From Pseudomonas alkylphenolica (GTDB lineage Bacteria; Pseudomonadota; Gammaproteobacteria; Pseudomonadales; Pseudomonadaceae), in assembly GCF_000746525.1 (NCBI RefSeq), contig NZ_CP009048.1, forward strand, positions 4,963,501-5,027,500: 64,000 nucleotides of DNA, in the 5' to 3' direction. The notes beneath the pieces were generated by a model, which worked only from the letters and a program-made list of their open reading frames with translations, searched no databases and was not told the DNA's origin. Of this stretch, positions 49,745-57,232 are shown piece after piece. A program made the position numbers and the translations under genes. Numbering within the stretch: the first letter of the stretch is position 1; each line of letters begins with the position of its first letter.

Positions 49745-50713
49745 ATGCAACCCCAAGCTTTCTACCGAGCGGTAGCGGACGACTTCAGCGCCGTTGACGA
49801 GATTATCAAGAAACAGCTGACTTCGCGTGTACCGCTGGTATCGAAAATCGGCGACTACATCACTTCAGCCGGTGGCAAGCGCTTGCGCCCGCTGCTGGTG
49901 CTGCTGTGTGGCAAGGCCCTGGGTCGCGAAGGCGACGACGTGCGCCTGCTGGCCGCCACTATCGAATTCCTGCACACCGCCACCCTGCTGCACGACGACG
50001 TGGTCGACATGTCCGGCATGCGCCGCGGCCGGTCCACCGCCAATGCCCTGTGGGGCAACGCGCCGAGCGTGCTGGTTGGTGATTTCCTCTATTCGCGCTC
50101 GTTCGAGATGATGGTCGAACTGGGCTCGATGCCGGTTATGCAGATCCTCTCCAAGGCCACCCGGGTCATCGCCGAGGGCGAAGTCCTGCAGCTGTCCAAG
50201 GTCCGCGACGCGAGCACCACCGAAGAAGTCTACATGGACGTCATTCGCGGCAAGACCGCGATGCTGTTCGAGGCCTCGACCCACAGTGCCGCCGCCCTGG
50301 CCCAGGCCACCCCTGAGCAAAGCGAAGCGCTGCGCACCTTCGGTGATCACCTGGGCGTAGCCTTCCAGCTGGTCGACGACCTGCTCGACTACAAAGGCGA
50401 TGCGCAAACCCTGGGCAAGAACGTCGGCGACGACCTGGCTGAAGGCAAGCCAACCCTGCCGCTGATCTACACCATGCGTGAAGGCACCGCCGAGCAGGCT
50501 GCACTGGTGCGCCAGGCGATCCAGAAAGGCGGTATCGAAGACCTCGAAAGCATCCGTGCGGCGGTCGAAGCTTCCGGTTCTTTGGAGTACACCGCGCAAC
50601 TGGCCCGCGACTACGTGGCCCGCGCCATCGCCTGCCTGGACGTGCTGCCAGCCAGCGAATACCGCGATGCCCTGGTGGAACTGAGCGAATTCGCGGTCGC
50701 CCGTACTCACTGA
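49745..50713 (+). CDS. ispB: Octaprenyl-diphosphate synthase type polyprenyl synthetase
   Basis: A 322-residue trans-prenyltransferase making the side chain of ubiquinone. The two Asp-rich motifs are HDDVVDMSG (DDxxD, near residue 83) and LVDDLLDYKGD (near 210); the small residues upstream of the first motif allow a long product. The start MQPQAFYRAVADDF at 49745 fits Pseudomonas homologues; ATG 49727 would add six residues. The chain length (C45 in pseudomonads, ubiquinone-9) is known for the genus, not read from the sequence. Confidence 0.94.
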   Translation: MQPQAFYRAVADDFSAVDEIIKKQLTSRVPLVSKIGDYITSAGGKRLRPLLVLLCGKALGREGDDVRLLAATIEFLHTATLLHDDVVDMSGMRRGRSTANALWGNAPSVLVGDFLYSRSFEMMVELGSMPVMQILSKATRVIAEGEVLQLSKVRDASTTEEVYMDVIRGKTAMLFEASTHSAAALAQATPEQSEALRTFGDHLGVAFQLVDDLLDYKGDAQTLGKNVGDDLAEGKPTLPLIYTMREGTAEQAALVRQAIQKGGIEDLESIRAAVEASGSLEYTAQLARDYVARAIACLDVLPASEYRDALVELSEFAVARTH

Positions 50714-50728
50714 TTCGCCATCTCCCCG

Positions 50729-50804
50729 ATCGCGGGGCAAGTCGAGTCGTCGCACCGCCGCTCCCACAGCAGTTAACCCTGCGGGAGCGGGCTTGCCCCG
50801 CGAT
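50729..50804. repeat. REP pair with an expanded loop in one copy
   Basis: The first copy reads ATCGCGGGGCAAG, then about 16 extra bases (TCGAGTCGTCGCACCG), then CCGCTCCCACAG. The second copy is nearly normal (GCGGGAGCGGGCTTGCCCC GCGAT). All other copies in the window lack the extra bases. Confidence 0.85.
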
Positions 50805-50874
50805 TGCATTCGCCCTTCCTCAACAAAACCCTATACAATGTAGGTTTTGTACCTGTACGTCTTGAGGAACCCTA

Positions 50875-51216
50875 GTGAGCACTTTGCCACCCTGCCCTAA
50901 ATGCAACTCCGAATACACCTACGAAGACGGCGCCCAGCTGATCTGCCCCGAGTGCGCACACGAGTGGTCCGCCGCCGGTGAAGCCGAGGCAGTGAGCGAT
51001 GAAGCGGTCAAGAAGGATTCGGTGGGCAACGTCCTGCAGGACGGCGATACCATCACCGTGATCAAGGACCTGAAGGTCAAAGGCACCTCGCTGGTGGTCA
51101 AGGTCGGCACCAAGGTCAAGAACATCCGCCTGTGCGATGGCGACCACGACATTGACTGCAAGATCGACGGCATCGGCCCGATGAAGCTGAAATCCGAGTT
51201 CGTCCGCAAGGTCTGA
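50875..51216 (+). CDS. yjdM: YjdM/PhnA-type zinc-ribbon protein
   Basis: A 113-residue protein with two CxxC pairs (CPKC at residues about 7-10 and CPEC near 26) forming a zinc ribbon, then a conserved beta-rich domain ([20 protein letters not shown] and [19 protein letters not shown]). It is the YjdM (PhnA) family, not the phosphonoacetate hydrolase of the same old name. The start is GTG at 50875, with TTGAGGAA 7 bases upstream. Role unknown. Confidence 0.9.
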   Translation: MSTLPPCPKCNSEYTYEDGAQLICPECAHEWSAAGEAEAVSDEAVKKDSVGNVLQDGDTITVIKDLKVKGTSLVVKVGTKVKNIRLCDGDHDIDCKIDGIGPMKLKSEFVRKV

Positions 51217-51306
51217 GTTCCGGTGGTTTCGGGGCTGCCAGCCAGCCTCGAAACATCCCGCCAAACACCATTGGGCGATTTTTTCCCAATAGTCTCTTGC
51301 TATTTT

Positions 51307-51325
51307 GATAATAAGAATTATTCTC
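51307..51325 (+). promoter_or_regulatory. Fur box upstream of the PA4570-like gene
   Basis: GATAATAAGAATTATTCTC matches the 19-base Fur consensus at about 15 positions. It is 26 bases before the start codon, so it would cover the promoter or the first transcribed bases. AAGGAGAATAGCC is the ribosome site. Confidence 0.75.
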
Positions 51326-51351
51326 ATTGGACACCTCCAAGGAGAATAGCC

Positions 51352-51600
51352 ATGACTTATCTGATAGACGCCTGGCTTGACCGCCCGCATCCTTACCTGC
51401 GCATCCTGCACCGGGAAACCGGTGAAGTCTGTGCCGTGCTCGAACAAGAAGCACTGGACGAACTGCGCGATCAGGGTGACCTGGACCTTAACGGTTTGAA
51501 TTCAAGTGAGCCGATTGTGCTCAAGGAACTGGTGAGGAACCTGTTCCTGTTCTGCTATGCGCGGGCGTTGCGCCCTGGCGGTGGAGCCGAGTGGAACTGA
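51352..51600 (+). CDS. PA4570 family protein, probably iron regulated
   Basis: An 82-residue protein, MTYLIDAWLDRPHPYLRILH and onward, ending GGGAEWN. It resembles the small P. aeruginosa protein PA4570, which lies in the same position between ispB and an FKBP gene. The start is fixed by AAGGAG 8 bases upstream. The clear Fur box suggests induction by iron limitation. No catalytic motif or membrane span is visible; the biochemical role is unknown. Confidence 0.82.
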   Translation: MTYLIDAWLDRPHPYLRILHRETGEVCAVLEQEALDELRDQGDLDLNGLNSSEPIVLKELVRNLFLFCYARALRPGGGAEWN

Positions 51601-51605
51601 ACAGC

Positions 51606-51669
51606 ATCGCGGGGCAAGCCCGCTCCTACAGGATTGTGCAATCTCTGTGGGAGCGGGCTTGCCCCGCGA
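51606..51669. repeat. Inverted pair of REP elements
   Basis: Inward-facing pair (ATCGCGGGGCAAGCCCGCTC ... GAGCGGGCTTGCCCCGCGA) between the convergent PA4570-like and FKBP genes. Confidence 0.9.
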
Positions 51670-51675
51670 CAGGCC

Positions 51676-52293
51676 TTACAGTACGTCCAGCAGCTCGACG
51701 TCGAACACCAGTACGCTGTGCGGCGGGATGCTGCCAACGCCCTGAGCGCCGTAAGCCAGCTCGCTCGGAACGTACAGGCGCCATTTGCTGCCGGCGTTCA
51801 TCAGTTGCAGGGCTTCGGTCCAGCCAGCGATCACGCCGCTGACCGGGAACTCTGCTGGCTGGCCACGCTCGTAGGAGCTGTCGAACACAGTGCCGTCGAT
51901 CAGGGTGCCGTGGTAGTGAGTGCGCACGCTGTCGTCACGGCTTGGCTTGGCGCCTTCACCGGCGGTCAGCACTTCGAACTGCAGGCCCGAAGCCAGAGTG
52001 GTGATGCCGTCACGCTTGGCGTTTTCAACCAGGAAGGCCTTGCCTTCACCAGCAGCAGCTTCGGCCTTGGCCGCGGCTTCAGCCTGCATGATTTCACGGA
52101 TGACCTTGAAGCTGGCCGACAGGTCTTCTTCGCTGACGCGGCTGTCTTTGCCGTTGAAAGCGTCGGTCAGGCCGGCCAGGATGGCGTCCAGGCTAACACC
52201 CGGTGGCGGGTTGTCACGCAGTTGGCCACCCAGCTGACGGCCGATGCCGTAGCTGACGCGAGTTTCGTCGGTAGACAGGTTGATTTCGGACAT
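51676..52293 (-). CDS. fklB: FKBP-type peptidyl-prolyl isomerase
   Basis: A 205-residue FkpA/FklB-like isomerase. The N-terminal dimerisation domain (MSEINLSTDETRVSYGIGRQ to about residue 90) precedes the FKBP domain (about 95-205) with VRTHYHGTLIDGTVFDSSYERGQP split over the active-site loop and GSIPPHSVLVFDVELL at the end. No signal peptide, so cytoplasmic like FklB (206 residues). The start at 52293; an in-frame ATG at 52323 adds ten residues. Confidence 0.92.
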   Translation of the reverse strand: MSEINLSTDETRVSYGIGRQLGGQLRDNPPPGVSLDAILAGLTDAFNGKDSRVSEEDLSASFKVIREIMQAEAAAKAEAAAGEGKAFLVENAKRDGITTLASGLQFEVLTAGEGAKPSRDDSVRTHYHGTLIDGTVFDSSYERGQPAEFPVSGVIAGWTEALQLMNAGSKWRLYVPSELAYGAQGVGSIPPHSVLVFDVELLDVL

Positions 52294-52379
52294 TTGCTTG
52301 CTCCGCTGCAGGGCGCACGACAACCGCGCCCTTTATGAAAAGGGCGAGCAGCCTAGCACACTGCGGCAAAGCTGTTCAG

Positions 52380-52685
52380 CTACCAGGCAGAGCGGCGTGG
52401 CATCGGGATTTTCAGGTCGCCGTCACCGGCGCTGCCTGCGCCGCACATCTCGTCATCCATCGACCAGTGCACCATGTGCACCGGCACGGCTGGCAAACCG
52501 TTGAGTAGACGCTGGGCATCGACCACTGAATGTACTTTCACGCGTTGCCCATGCTTGTCATCCAGAGGATGGGCATGACCTTTTACCCGTGCCTCAATGA
52601 TGAAATCGCCGCCTTCGAGGGCGATCAGGTTGAGCTCTTCGACATGACCGGCCTTGGCCTCGGTGTTCAGTTGTTGAAGGTTCAT
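52380..52685 (-). CDS. DUF6482-like small protein
   Basis: A 101-residue soluble protein, MNLQQLNTEAKAGHVEELNL and so on, with VVDAQRLLNGLPAVPVHMVH and the acidic DDEMCGAG near the C-terminus. I recognise this as the pattern of the Pseudomonas DUF6482 family, with moderate confidence. AGGTATCACC lies before the ATG. The function is unknown. It stands alone between fklB and a UPF0114 gene. Confidence 0.75.
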   Translation of the reverse strand: MNLQQLNTEAKAGHVEELNLIALEGGDFIIEARVKGHAHPLDDKHGQRVKVHSVVDAQRLLNGLPAVPVHMVHWSMDDEMCGAGSAGDGDLKIPMPRRSAW

Positions 52686-52769
52686 GGTGATACCTCGCTA
52701 CTGGAACGTTGAGCAGGCACTTCAAGTGACGGTTCATTTTTTGTACAGCATGTGTCAAAGCACAAGACA

Positions 52770-52809
52770 AAAATGCAACCGCCCGTCCGTTTTGCAACGT
52801 ACGGGCGGT
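52770..52809 (-). terminator. Terminator after the UPF0114 gene
   Basis: On the minus strand: ACCGCCCGT-N14-ACGGGCGGT followed by TGCATTTTTG. It lies 25 bases past the UPF0114 stop. Confidence 0.75.
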
Positions 52810-52833
52810 CATATGGGGGGCTGAGCGGGTCGA

Positions 52834-53322
52834 TCAGTGCTTGGTCAGCTTGTCCAGGTAACCCATGGCGAAGGCCGATACCACGAAGGTCATGTGGATG
52901 ATCACGTACCACATCAGGTACTCGGTCTCGATGTTGCGGGCATCCATGAACACCCGCAGCAGATGGATCGAGGAGATCGCCACGATCGACGCCGCCACCT
53001 TCATCTTCAGCGAAGACGAGTCCATCTTGCCCAGCCAGTTGAGCTTTTCCTTGTCCTCGTCGATGTCCAGCTGGGAAACGAAGTTCTCGTAACCGGAAAT
53101 CATCACCATCACCAGCAGACCACCGACCAGGGCCATGTCGATCAGCGAAAGGATCACCAGGATCAGGTCAGCCTCGGCCAGCGAGAAGATATTGGGCAGC
53201 ACATGGAAGATCTCCTGGAAGAACTTCAGTGCCAGCGCCAGCAGGCCCAACGACAGACCAAAATAGATCGGGGCGAGCAGCCAGCGCGAGGCATACATCG
53301 CATTTTCGATAATACGTTCCAT
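52834..53322 (-). CDS. UPF0114 (TIGR00645) membrane protein
   Basis: A 162-residue inner-membrane protein of the YqhA/UPF0114 family. It has four hydrophobic segments at about residues 12-32, 53-75, 100-125 ([20 protein letters not shown]) and 135-155. Length and pattern match E. coli YqhA (164). The start [16 protein letters not shown] at 53322 is the family N-terminus; MPPDEFS at 53343 is the longer option. Role unknown. Confidence 0.92.
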   Translation of the reverse strand: MERIIENAMYASRWLLAPIYFGLSLGLLALALKFFQEIFHVLPNIFSLAEADLILVILSLIDMALVGGLLVMVMISGYENFVSQLDIDEDKEKLNWLGKMDSSSLKMKVAASIVAISSIHLLRVFMDARNIETEYLMWYVIIHMTFVVSAFAMGYLDKLTKH

Positions 53323-53448
53323 TGAAAACTCGTCAGGTGGCAAAAAAAGCGAGCGCGAGTATAACAGCCAGCCATGACAGAAAAAGCCCGTGGCACGCTG
53401 CCACAGGGGCAGCGCCGGGCGTTGTTGCGGCGCCTGCGGATCGACGCT

Positions 53449-53790
53449 TCAGGTTTCCGGGTTGAACTGGAAGTCGCCGACGTGATGGACACGCTCACCA
53501 TTGATCCGGCGTAGCTGGGCCTGCAAATGCACGCACCAGATCTGCGGATCGTCGGCCACCTGATAGCCATGCAGGGTCAGGCTGTCGACAATCGCGTCGA
53601 GCACCGACTCGGCCACAAACGGCCCGTGAAAAGGCCCCTGGGCTTTGATCGCGGAAGGTTGCTCGCCAGCCATGCCGGCGGCAAATAAAAGGGTCCACAT
53701 GCCGTTGTCGCCGGCCAGTGGGCGAATGCTGCATTCAATGCGGGTCACCAGGCCCAGGCATTGGCGGGTGAGGCTGAGGCTGCGCGGCAT
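53449..53790 (-). CDS. Hypothetical protein
   Basis: A 113-residue protein starting MPRSLSLTRQCLGLVTRIE; AGGA lies 10 bases before the ATG at 53790 (GAGGATCGTCGCC). It contains two alternating hydrophobic stretches (LVTRIECSIRPL and MWTLLFAAGMAGEQ) but no clear membrane helix. Codon bias is normal. No domain recognised; I consider it a real gene because it has Pseudomonas-like codon use and fills the gap between two minus-strand genes. Confidence 0.7.
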   Translation of the reverse strand: MPRSLSLTRQCLGLVTRIECSIRPLAGDNGMWTLLFAAGMAGEQPSAIKAQGPFHGPFVAESVLDAIVDSLTLHGYQVADDPQIWCVHLQAQLRRINGERVHHVGDFQFNPET

Positions 53791-53900
53791 GGCGACGATC
53801 CTCGGTAAACCCTGGTTCAGCCCTGCGGGCAAGGCTGTTTCGATCCTGTAATGACTACGATCCCTGAATTGAAGAATAGAAGAAATCCGCTGCCGCGTGG

Positions 53901-53931
53901 AAAAACCGGCGCCCAGCGGTCATGACCGCTG
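53901..53931 (-). terminator. Terminator-like palindrome after the Lon-like gene
   Basis: CAGCGGTCATGACCGCTG (53914-53931), a perfect 18-base palindrome; on the minus strand it is followed by GGCGCCGGTTTTT. It lies 19 bases past the protease stop. Confidence 0.75.
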
Positions 53932-53949
53932 CGACGCCGATTATTTGAC

Positions 53950-56388
53950 TCAGGACGATTTCACCTGAGCCAGGGCTTGCTCGGCATGCTCTTTCTCGGC
54001 CTCCTTGAGCTCCTCTTCACTGATCATCTCGGCAATCACCCGCAGGCGCTCTACCACCCGGGCGTTGACGCTGCCCTCGGGGAATTCGCCTTCGGCATCC
54101 GGCTCACCGGCCGGTTCGCCGACCAGCAGGCTCAACGCCTCGTCGGCCTGGCTGACCGCATAGACGTGGAACATGCCTGCACGCACCGCCTGCAACACGC
54201 GCTCGTCGAGCATCAGCGTGGCGACGTTGGCGCGCGGAATGATCGCGCCCTGCTCGCCCGTCAGTCCGCGGGCCTCGCACAGGCGGAAGAAGCCTTCGAT
54301 TTTCTCGTTGACCCCGCCAACCGCCTGCACCTCGCCGAACTGGTTGATGGAACCGGTGATGGCAAAGCACTGCTTGAGCGGGGTTTTCGACAGCGCCGAG
54401 ATCAGCGTGCAGGCCTCGCCCAGCGACGCACTGTCACCGTCCACGTAACCGTAGGACTGCTCCAGGGCAATACTCGCGGAAATCGCCAGGGGGAACTCCT
54501 GGGCATAACGGCTGCCCAGGTATCCGGTGAGGATCATCACGCCTTTGGAGTGAATCGGCTGGCCGAGGTTGACCTCACGCTCGATATCCACAATGCCGCT
54601 GCCACCGGGATAAACCGTGGCGGAAATACGCGCGGGGATACCGAAGGCCGAATCGCCGACTTCCAGCACGGTCAGGCCGTTGCACTTGCCGACCGCAGCG
54701 CCTTCGGTGTCGATGAGGATAATCCCGGCCAGCATGTCGTCGAGGATGCGCTGCGAGACCCGGCCGGTGCGAGTCGCCTTGGCCTTGAGCGCCCGCTCGA
54801 TATGACCGACATCGGTCATCTCGTCGTTGGCCAGGTGACGGATGAAGTCCGCCTCGCTGACCAGCTGGAACAGGTCGCCAATGCGCGCCGACAAACGCCC
54901 CTGATGTTCGGCCAGGCGCGCACTGTAGGTCGCCAGACGCGCTACCGCATCGGCGCTCAGCGGTGCCATGCCCTCCTCGCTGGTGCGGGTCTTGAGCAAC
55001 TGGGCGAACTGCTCCAGGCTCTCGTCGACCATCGGGATGTCTTCGTCGAAGTCCACCAGCACCCGGAACATTTCCTGGAAGTCCGGATCGTGGTCCTGCA
55101 AGGCGTAGTACAGCTGGCGCGAGCCGATGATCACCACCTTGATGTTCAGCGGCAGCATCTGCGGGTTCAGCGTGACGGTGGCCAGGCGGCCATATTCACC
55201 GAGCGGCGACTCCATCTTCAGCTTGCGCGATTGCAGGGCGCGCTTGAGCGCATCCCAGACAAACGGCTCACCGAGCATCTTCTCCGCTTCGAGGATCAGG
55301 AAGCCGCCATTGGCCCGGTGCAGAGCGCCAGGGCGCAGCTGGCGGTAGGTGGTGTAGAGCGCGCCCTGGTCGGTGCTGTATTCGATCCGGCCAAACAGGT
55401 TGTCGTAAGTCGGGTGCGGCTCGAACACCACCGGAGCGCCACCACTGATGTGGTGGCCGACCACCAGGCTCGGTGCGTATTGCTCTTCCAGCAGCTTGCG
55501 CGCCTGGGCGTCAGTCTTGCTGTCATCGACCAGTTGCTCGACCACGGTACGCAGCAGATAAACCTGCATACCCTGCAGGTAGGCGCACACGGCTGCATTC
55601 TCCGCGTACTTTTCAGACAGCGGCGCGAGCAAAGGCTGAAGCGCCAGGGTGATGGTTTCTTCGTTCAGCTGGCGCAGCTGATTGTTCGATTCGCGCTTCC
55701 ACTGCGGCAGGCTGGCCAGCTCTTCATTGAGGCGCTCTTCAAGGACGGCGATATCTTCGTGGAAGCGCTCGCGCTCGGCCTCCGGCAACTGAGCGAATTC
55801 CGCCTCGTCGAGCGCCTTGCCATCGGCCATCGGCGTGAAGGCGACGTTGCTGCTGTCGCGGTACAGGGCCACGTCCTTTTCCAGCGAAGCCCGCTCGATG
55901 ACATCCAGGGCACGGTCATAGCGCTGATTGAAGGCGCGGTCGATGGCGCTTTTCTTCTGCTGATAGGACGGGTGCTCGAACACCGCCGGGAAGGTGGCCA
56001 GCAGGTTGTCGATCAGACCGCCGATATCGCTGATGAACGCCCCGGCGCTGCCCGGCGGCAGTTCCAGGGCGCGCGGCTCGCGCGGCTCGTCGAAATTGTT
56101 GACGTAAACCCAGTCCGACGGCGTTTGCAGGCGCTTGCCTTCGGCCTTGAGGTAACGTTTGACGAACGAGAATCGCCCGGTACCGGGCTCACCCATGACA
56201 AACACGTTGTAACCGGGACGGGGCATGGCGACGCCGAACTGCAAGGCTTCGACAGCACGTTCCTGGCCAAGCACACCGCGAAAAGGCTCCAGATCATTGG
56301 TGGTGGAAAAGGCGAACTGTTCGGCGGAAAACGGCCGGGTCAAGGCTTCTGGCGCAAGACGCAGGCTCGCAGCGACAGGATCGGGCAT
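53950..56388 (-). CDS. Lon-like ATP-dependent protease (LonB/AsrA type)
   Basis: An 812-residue protein with an N-terminal AAA_32-type ATPase part and a C-terminal Lon protease domain. The catalytic dyad is Ser653 (VDGDSASLGEA) and Lys696 (GGVNEKIEGFF); their 43-residue distance equals Ser679-Lys722 of E. coli Lon. The Walker A region reads GEPGTGRFS at residues 66-74: the invariant Lys is Arg and the next residue is Phe, so nucleotide binding at this site may be altered. The family is like P. aeruginosa AsrA (PA0779) and E. coli YcbZ. A long acidic tail ends the protein. Monocistronic, with a terminator. Confidence 0.9.
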   Translation of the reverse strand: MPDPVAASLRLAPEALTRPFSAEQFAFSTTNDLEPFRGVLGQERAVEALQFGVAMPRPGYNVFVMGEPGTGRFSFVKRYLKAEGKRLQTPSDWVYVNNFDEPREPRALELPPGSAGAFISDIGGLIDNLLATFPAVFEHPSYQQKKSAIDRAFNQRYDRALDVIERASLEKDVALYRDSSNVAFTPMADGKALDEAEFAQLPEAERERFHEDIAVLEERLNEELASLPQWKRESNNQLRQLNEETITLALQPLLAPLSEKYAENAAVCAYLQGMQVYLLRTVVEQLVDDSKTDAQARKLLEEQYAPSLVVGHHISGGAPVVFEPHPTYDNLFGRIEYSTDQGALYTTYRQLRPGALHRANGGFLILEAEKMLGEPFVWDALKRALQSRKLKMESPLGEYGRLATVTLNPQMLPLNIKVVIIGSRQLYYALQDHDPDFQEMFRVLVDFDEDIPMVDESLEQFAQLLKTRTSEEGMAPLSADAVARLATYSARLAEHQGRLSARIGDLFQLVSEADFIRHLANDEMTDVGHIERALKAKATRTGRVSQRILDDMLAGIILIDTEGAAVGKCNGLTVLEVGDSAFGIPARISATVYPGGSGIVDIEREVNLGQPIHSKGVMILTGYLGSRYAQEFPLAISASIALEQSYGYVDGDSASLGEACTLISALSKTPLKQCFAITGSINQFGEVQAVGGVNEKIEGFFRLCEARGLTGEQGAIIPRANVATLMLDERVLQAVRAGMFHVYAVSQADEALSLLVGEPAGEPDAEGEFPEGSVNARVVERLRVIAEMISEEELKEAEKEHAEQALAQVKSS

Positions 56389-56667
56389 CGGGCTTCCTTA
56401 CTTCGGCGGGGCAGATGACGGCATTCTGGCGCCGCCTGCCCGCGCCTTGCAAGGCTCATCGGCACAATATGTCGCAGGGCCGAAAACCCGCGCCAGATCA
56501 ACCTTCCTCAGCAATTTTTCGCAATAAATCACGGAACCCTTAGATCGTGCCTAAACTCCATTACTGCGCGGCTGGGTAAACAACCGACCCGCCCCTGGCA
56601 ACTCTGCTGACAGACATGCCAGACAACCCTGACCTTTGCTATCGACGACTAGAAAGAGAACAAAGCT

Positions 56668-57156
56668 ATGAAACGGATTCTTCTGGGTACTCTGTTCACC
56701 GCGGTTTCGCTCAACGCCATGGCCCAGGCCCCTGGTGGACCGGACTGCGGCTGGGGCAACATGCTGTTCGAGGGCCAGCGCGGCACACCGGCCCACTTCC
56801 TCGCCTCCACCACCAACGGTACATCCGGCAACGCTACGTTCGGCATGACCTCGGGCACCAACGGCTGCTCAACCAATGCAGCACTGACCTATGGCGGTAA
56901 ATCCTGGATCGCCATGAACGGCATGATGAACGAGCTCTCCGAAGACATGGCCAAAGGTCAGGGCGAAGCGCTGACCACCTACGCCGTGGTACTTGGCGTC
57001 GCCCCGGAAGACCGTGCGCACTTTGCCGCTGTCACCCACCAGCACTTCCAGGAAATCTTCAAGACGGCGGATGTGACCGCCGAAGACGTTCACAGCAACA
57101 CCCTGGCGGTACTCAAAAGCGATCCACGTCTGGCCAAATACGCGACCCAGGCTTAA
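56668..57156 (+). CDS. DUF3015 secreted protein
   Basis: A 162-residue protein with a signal peptide (MKRILLGTLFTAVSLNAMAQ, cut after MAQ or MA). The mature part has CGWGNMLFEGQ, two Gly/Thr/Asn-rich stretches and SNTLAVLKSDPRLAKY, the pattern of DUF3015. AAAGAG lies upstream (GAAAGAGAACAAAGCT). It ends at a strong terminator. Probably periplasmic, function unknown. Confidence 0.88.
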   Translation: MKRILLGTLFTAVSLNAMAQAPGGPDCGWGNMLFEGQRGTPAHFLASTTNGTSGNATFGMTSGTNGCSTNAALTYGGKSWIAMNGMMNELSEDMAKGQGEALTTYAVVLGVAPEDRAHFAAVTHQHFQEIFKTADVTAEDVHSNTLAVLKSDPRLAKYATQA

Positions 57157-57165
57157 GTTCGGCCC

Positions 57166-57193
57166 ACCCGCCCCAGGCCGGGGCGGGTTGTTT
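57166..57193 (+). terminator. Terminator after the DUF3015 gene
   Basis: ACCCGCCCC-aggcc-GGGGCGGGT followed by TGTTT. Nine pairs; the T-run is short. Confidence 0.78.
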
Positions 57194-57232
57194 CCTGCCT
57201 CTATCGGCATCATTCAGACGTAGTTGCCCGAC

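Noticed and set aside
53977..56418. An 813-codon open frame opposite the Lon-like protease
   Set aside because: It is a shadow frame of a high-GC gene: composition is dominated by Arg, His, Gln and Leu, with no domain, while the protease shows an intact Ser-Lys dyad.
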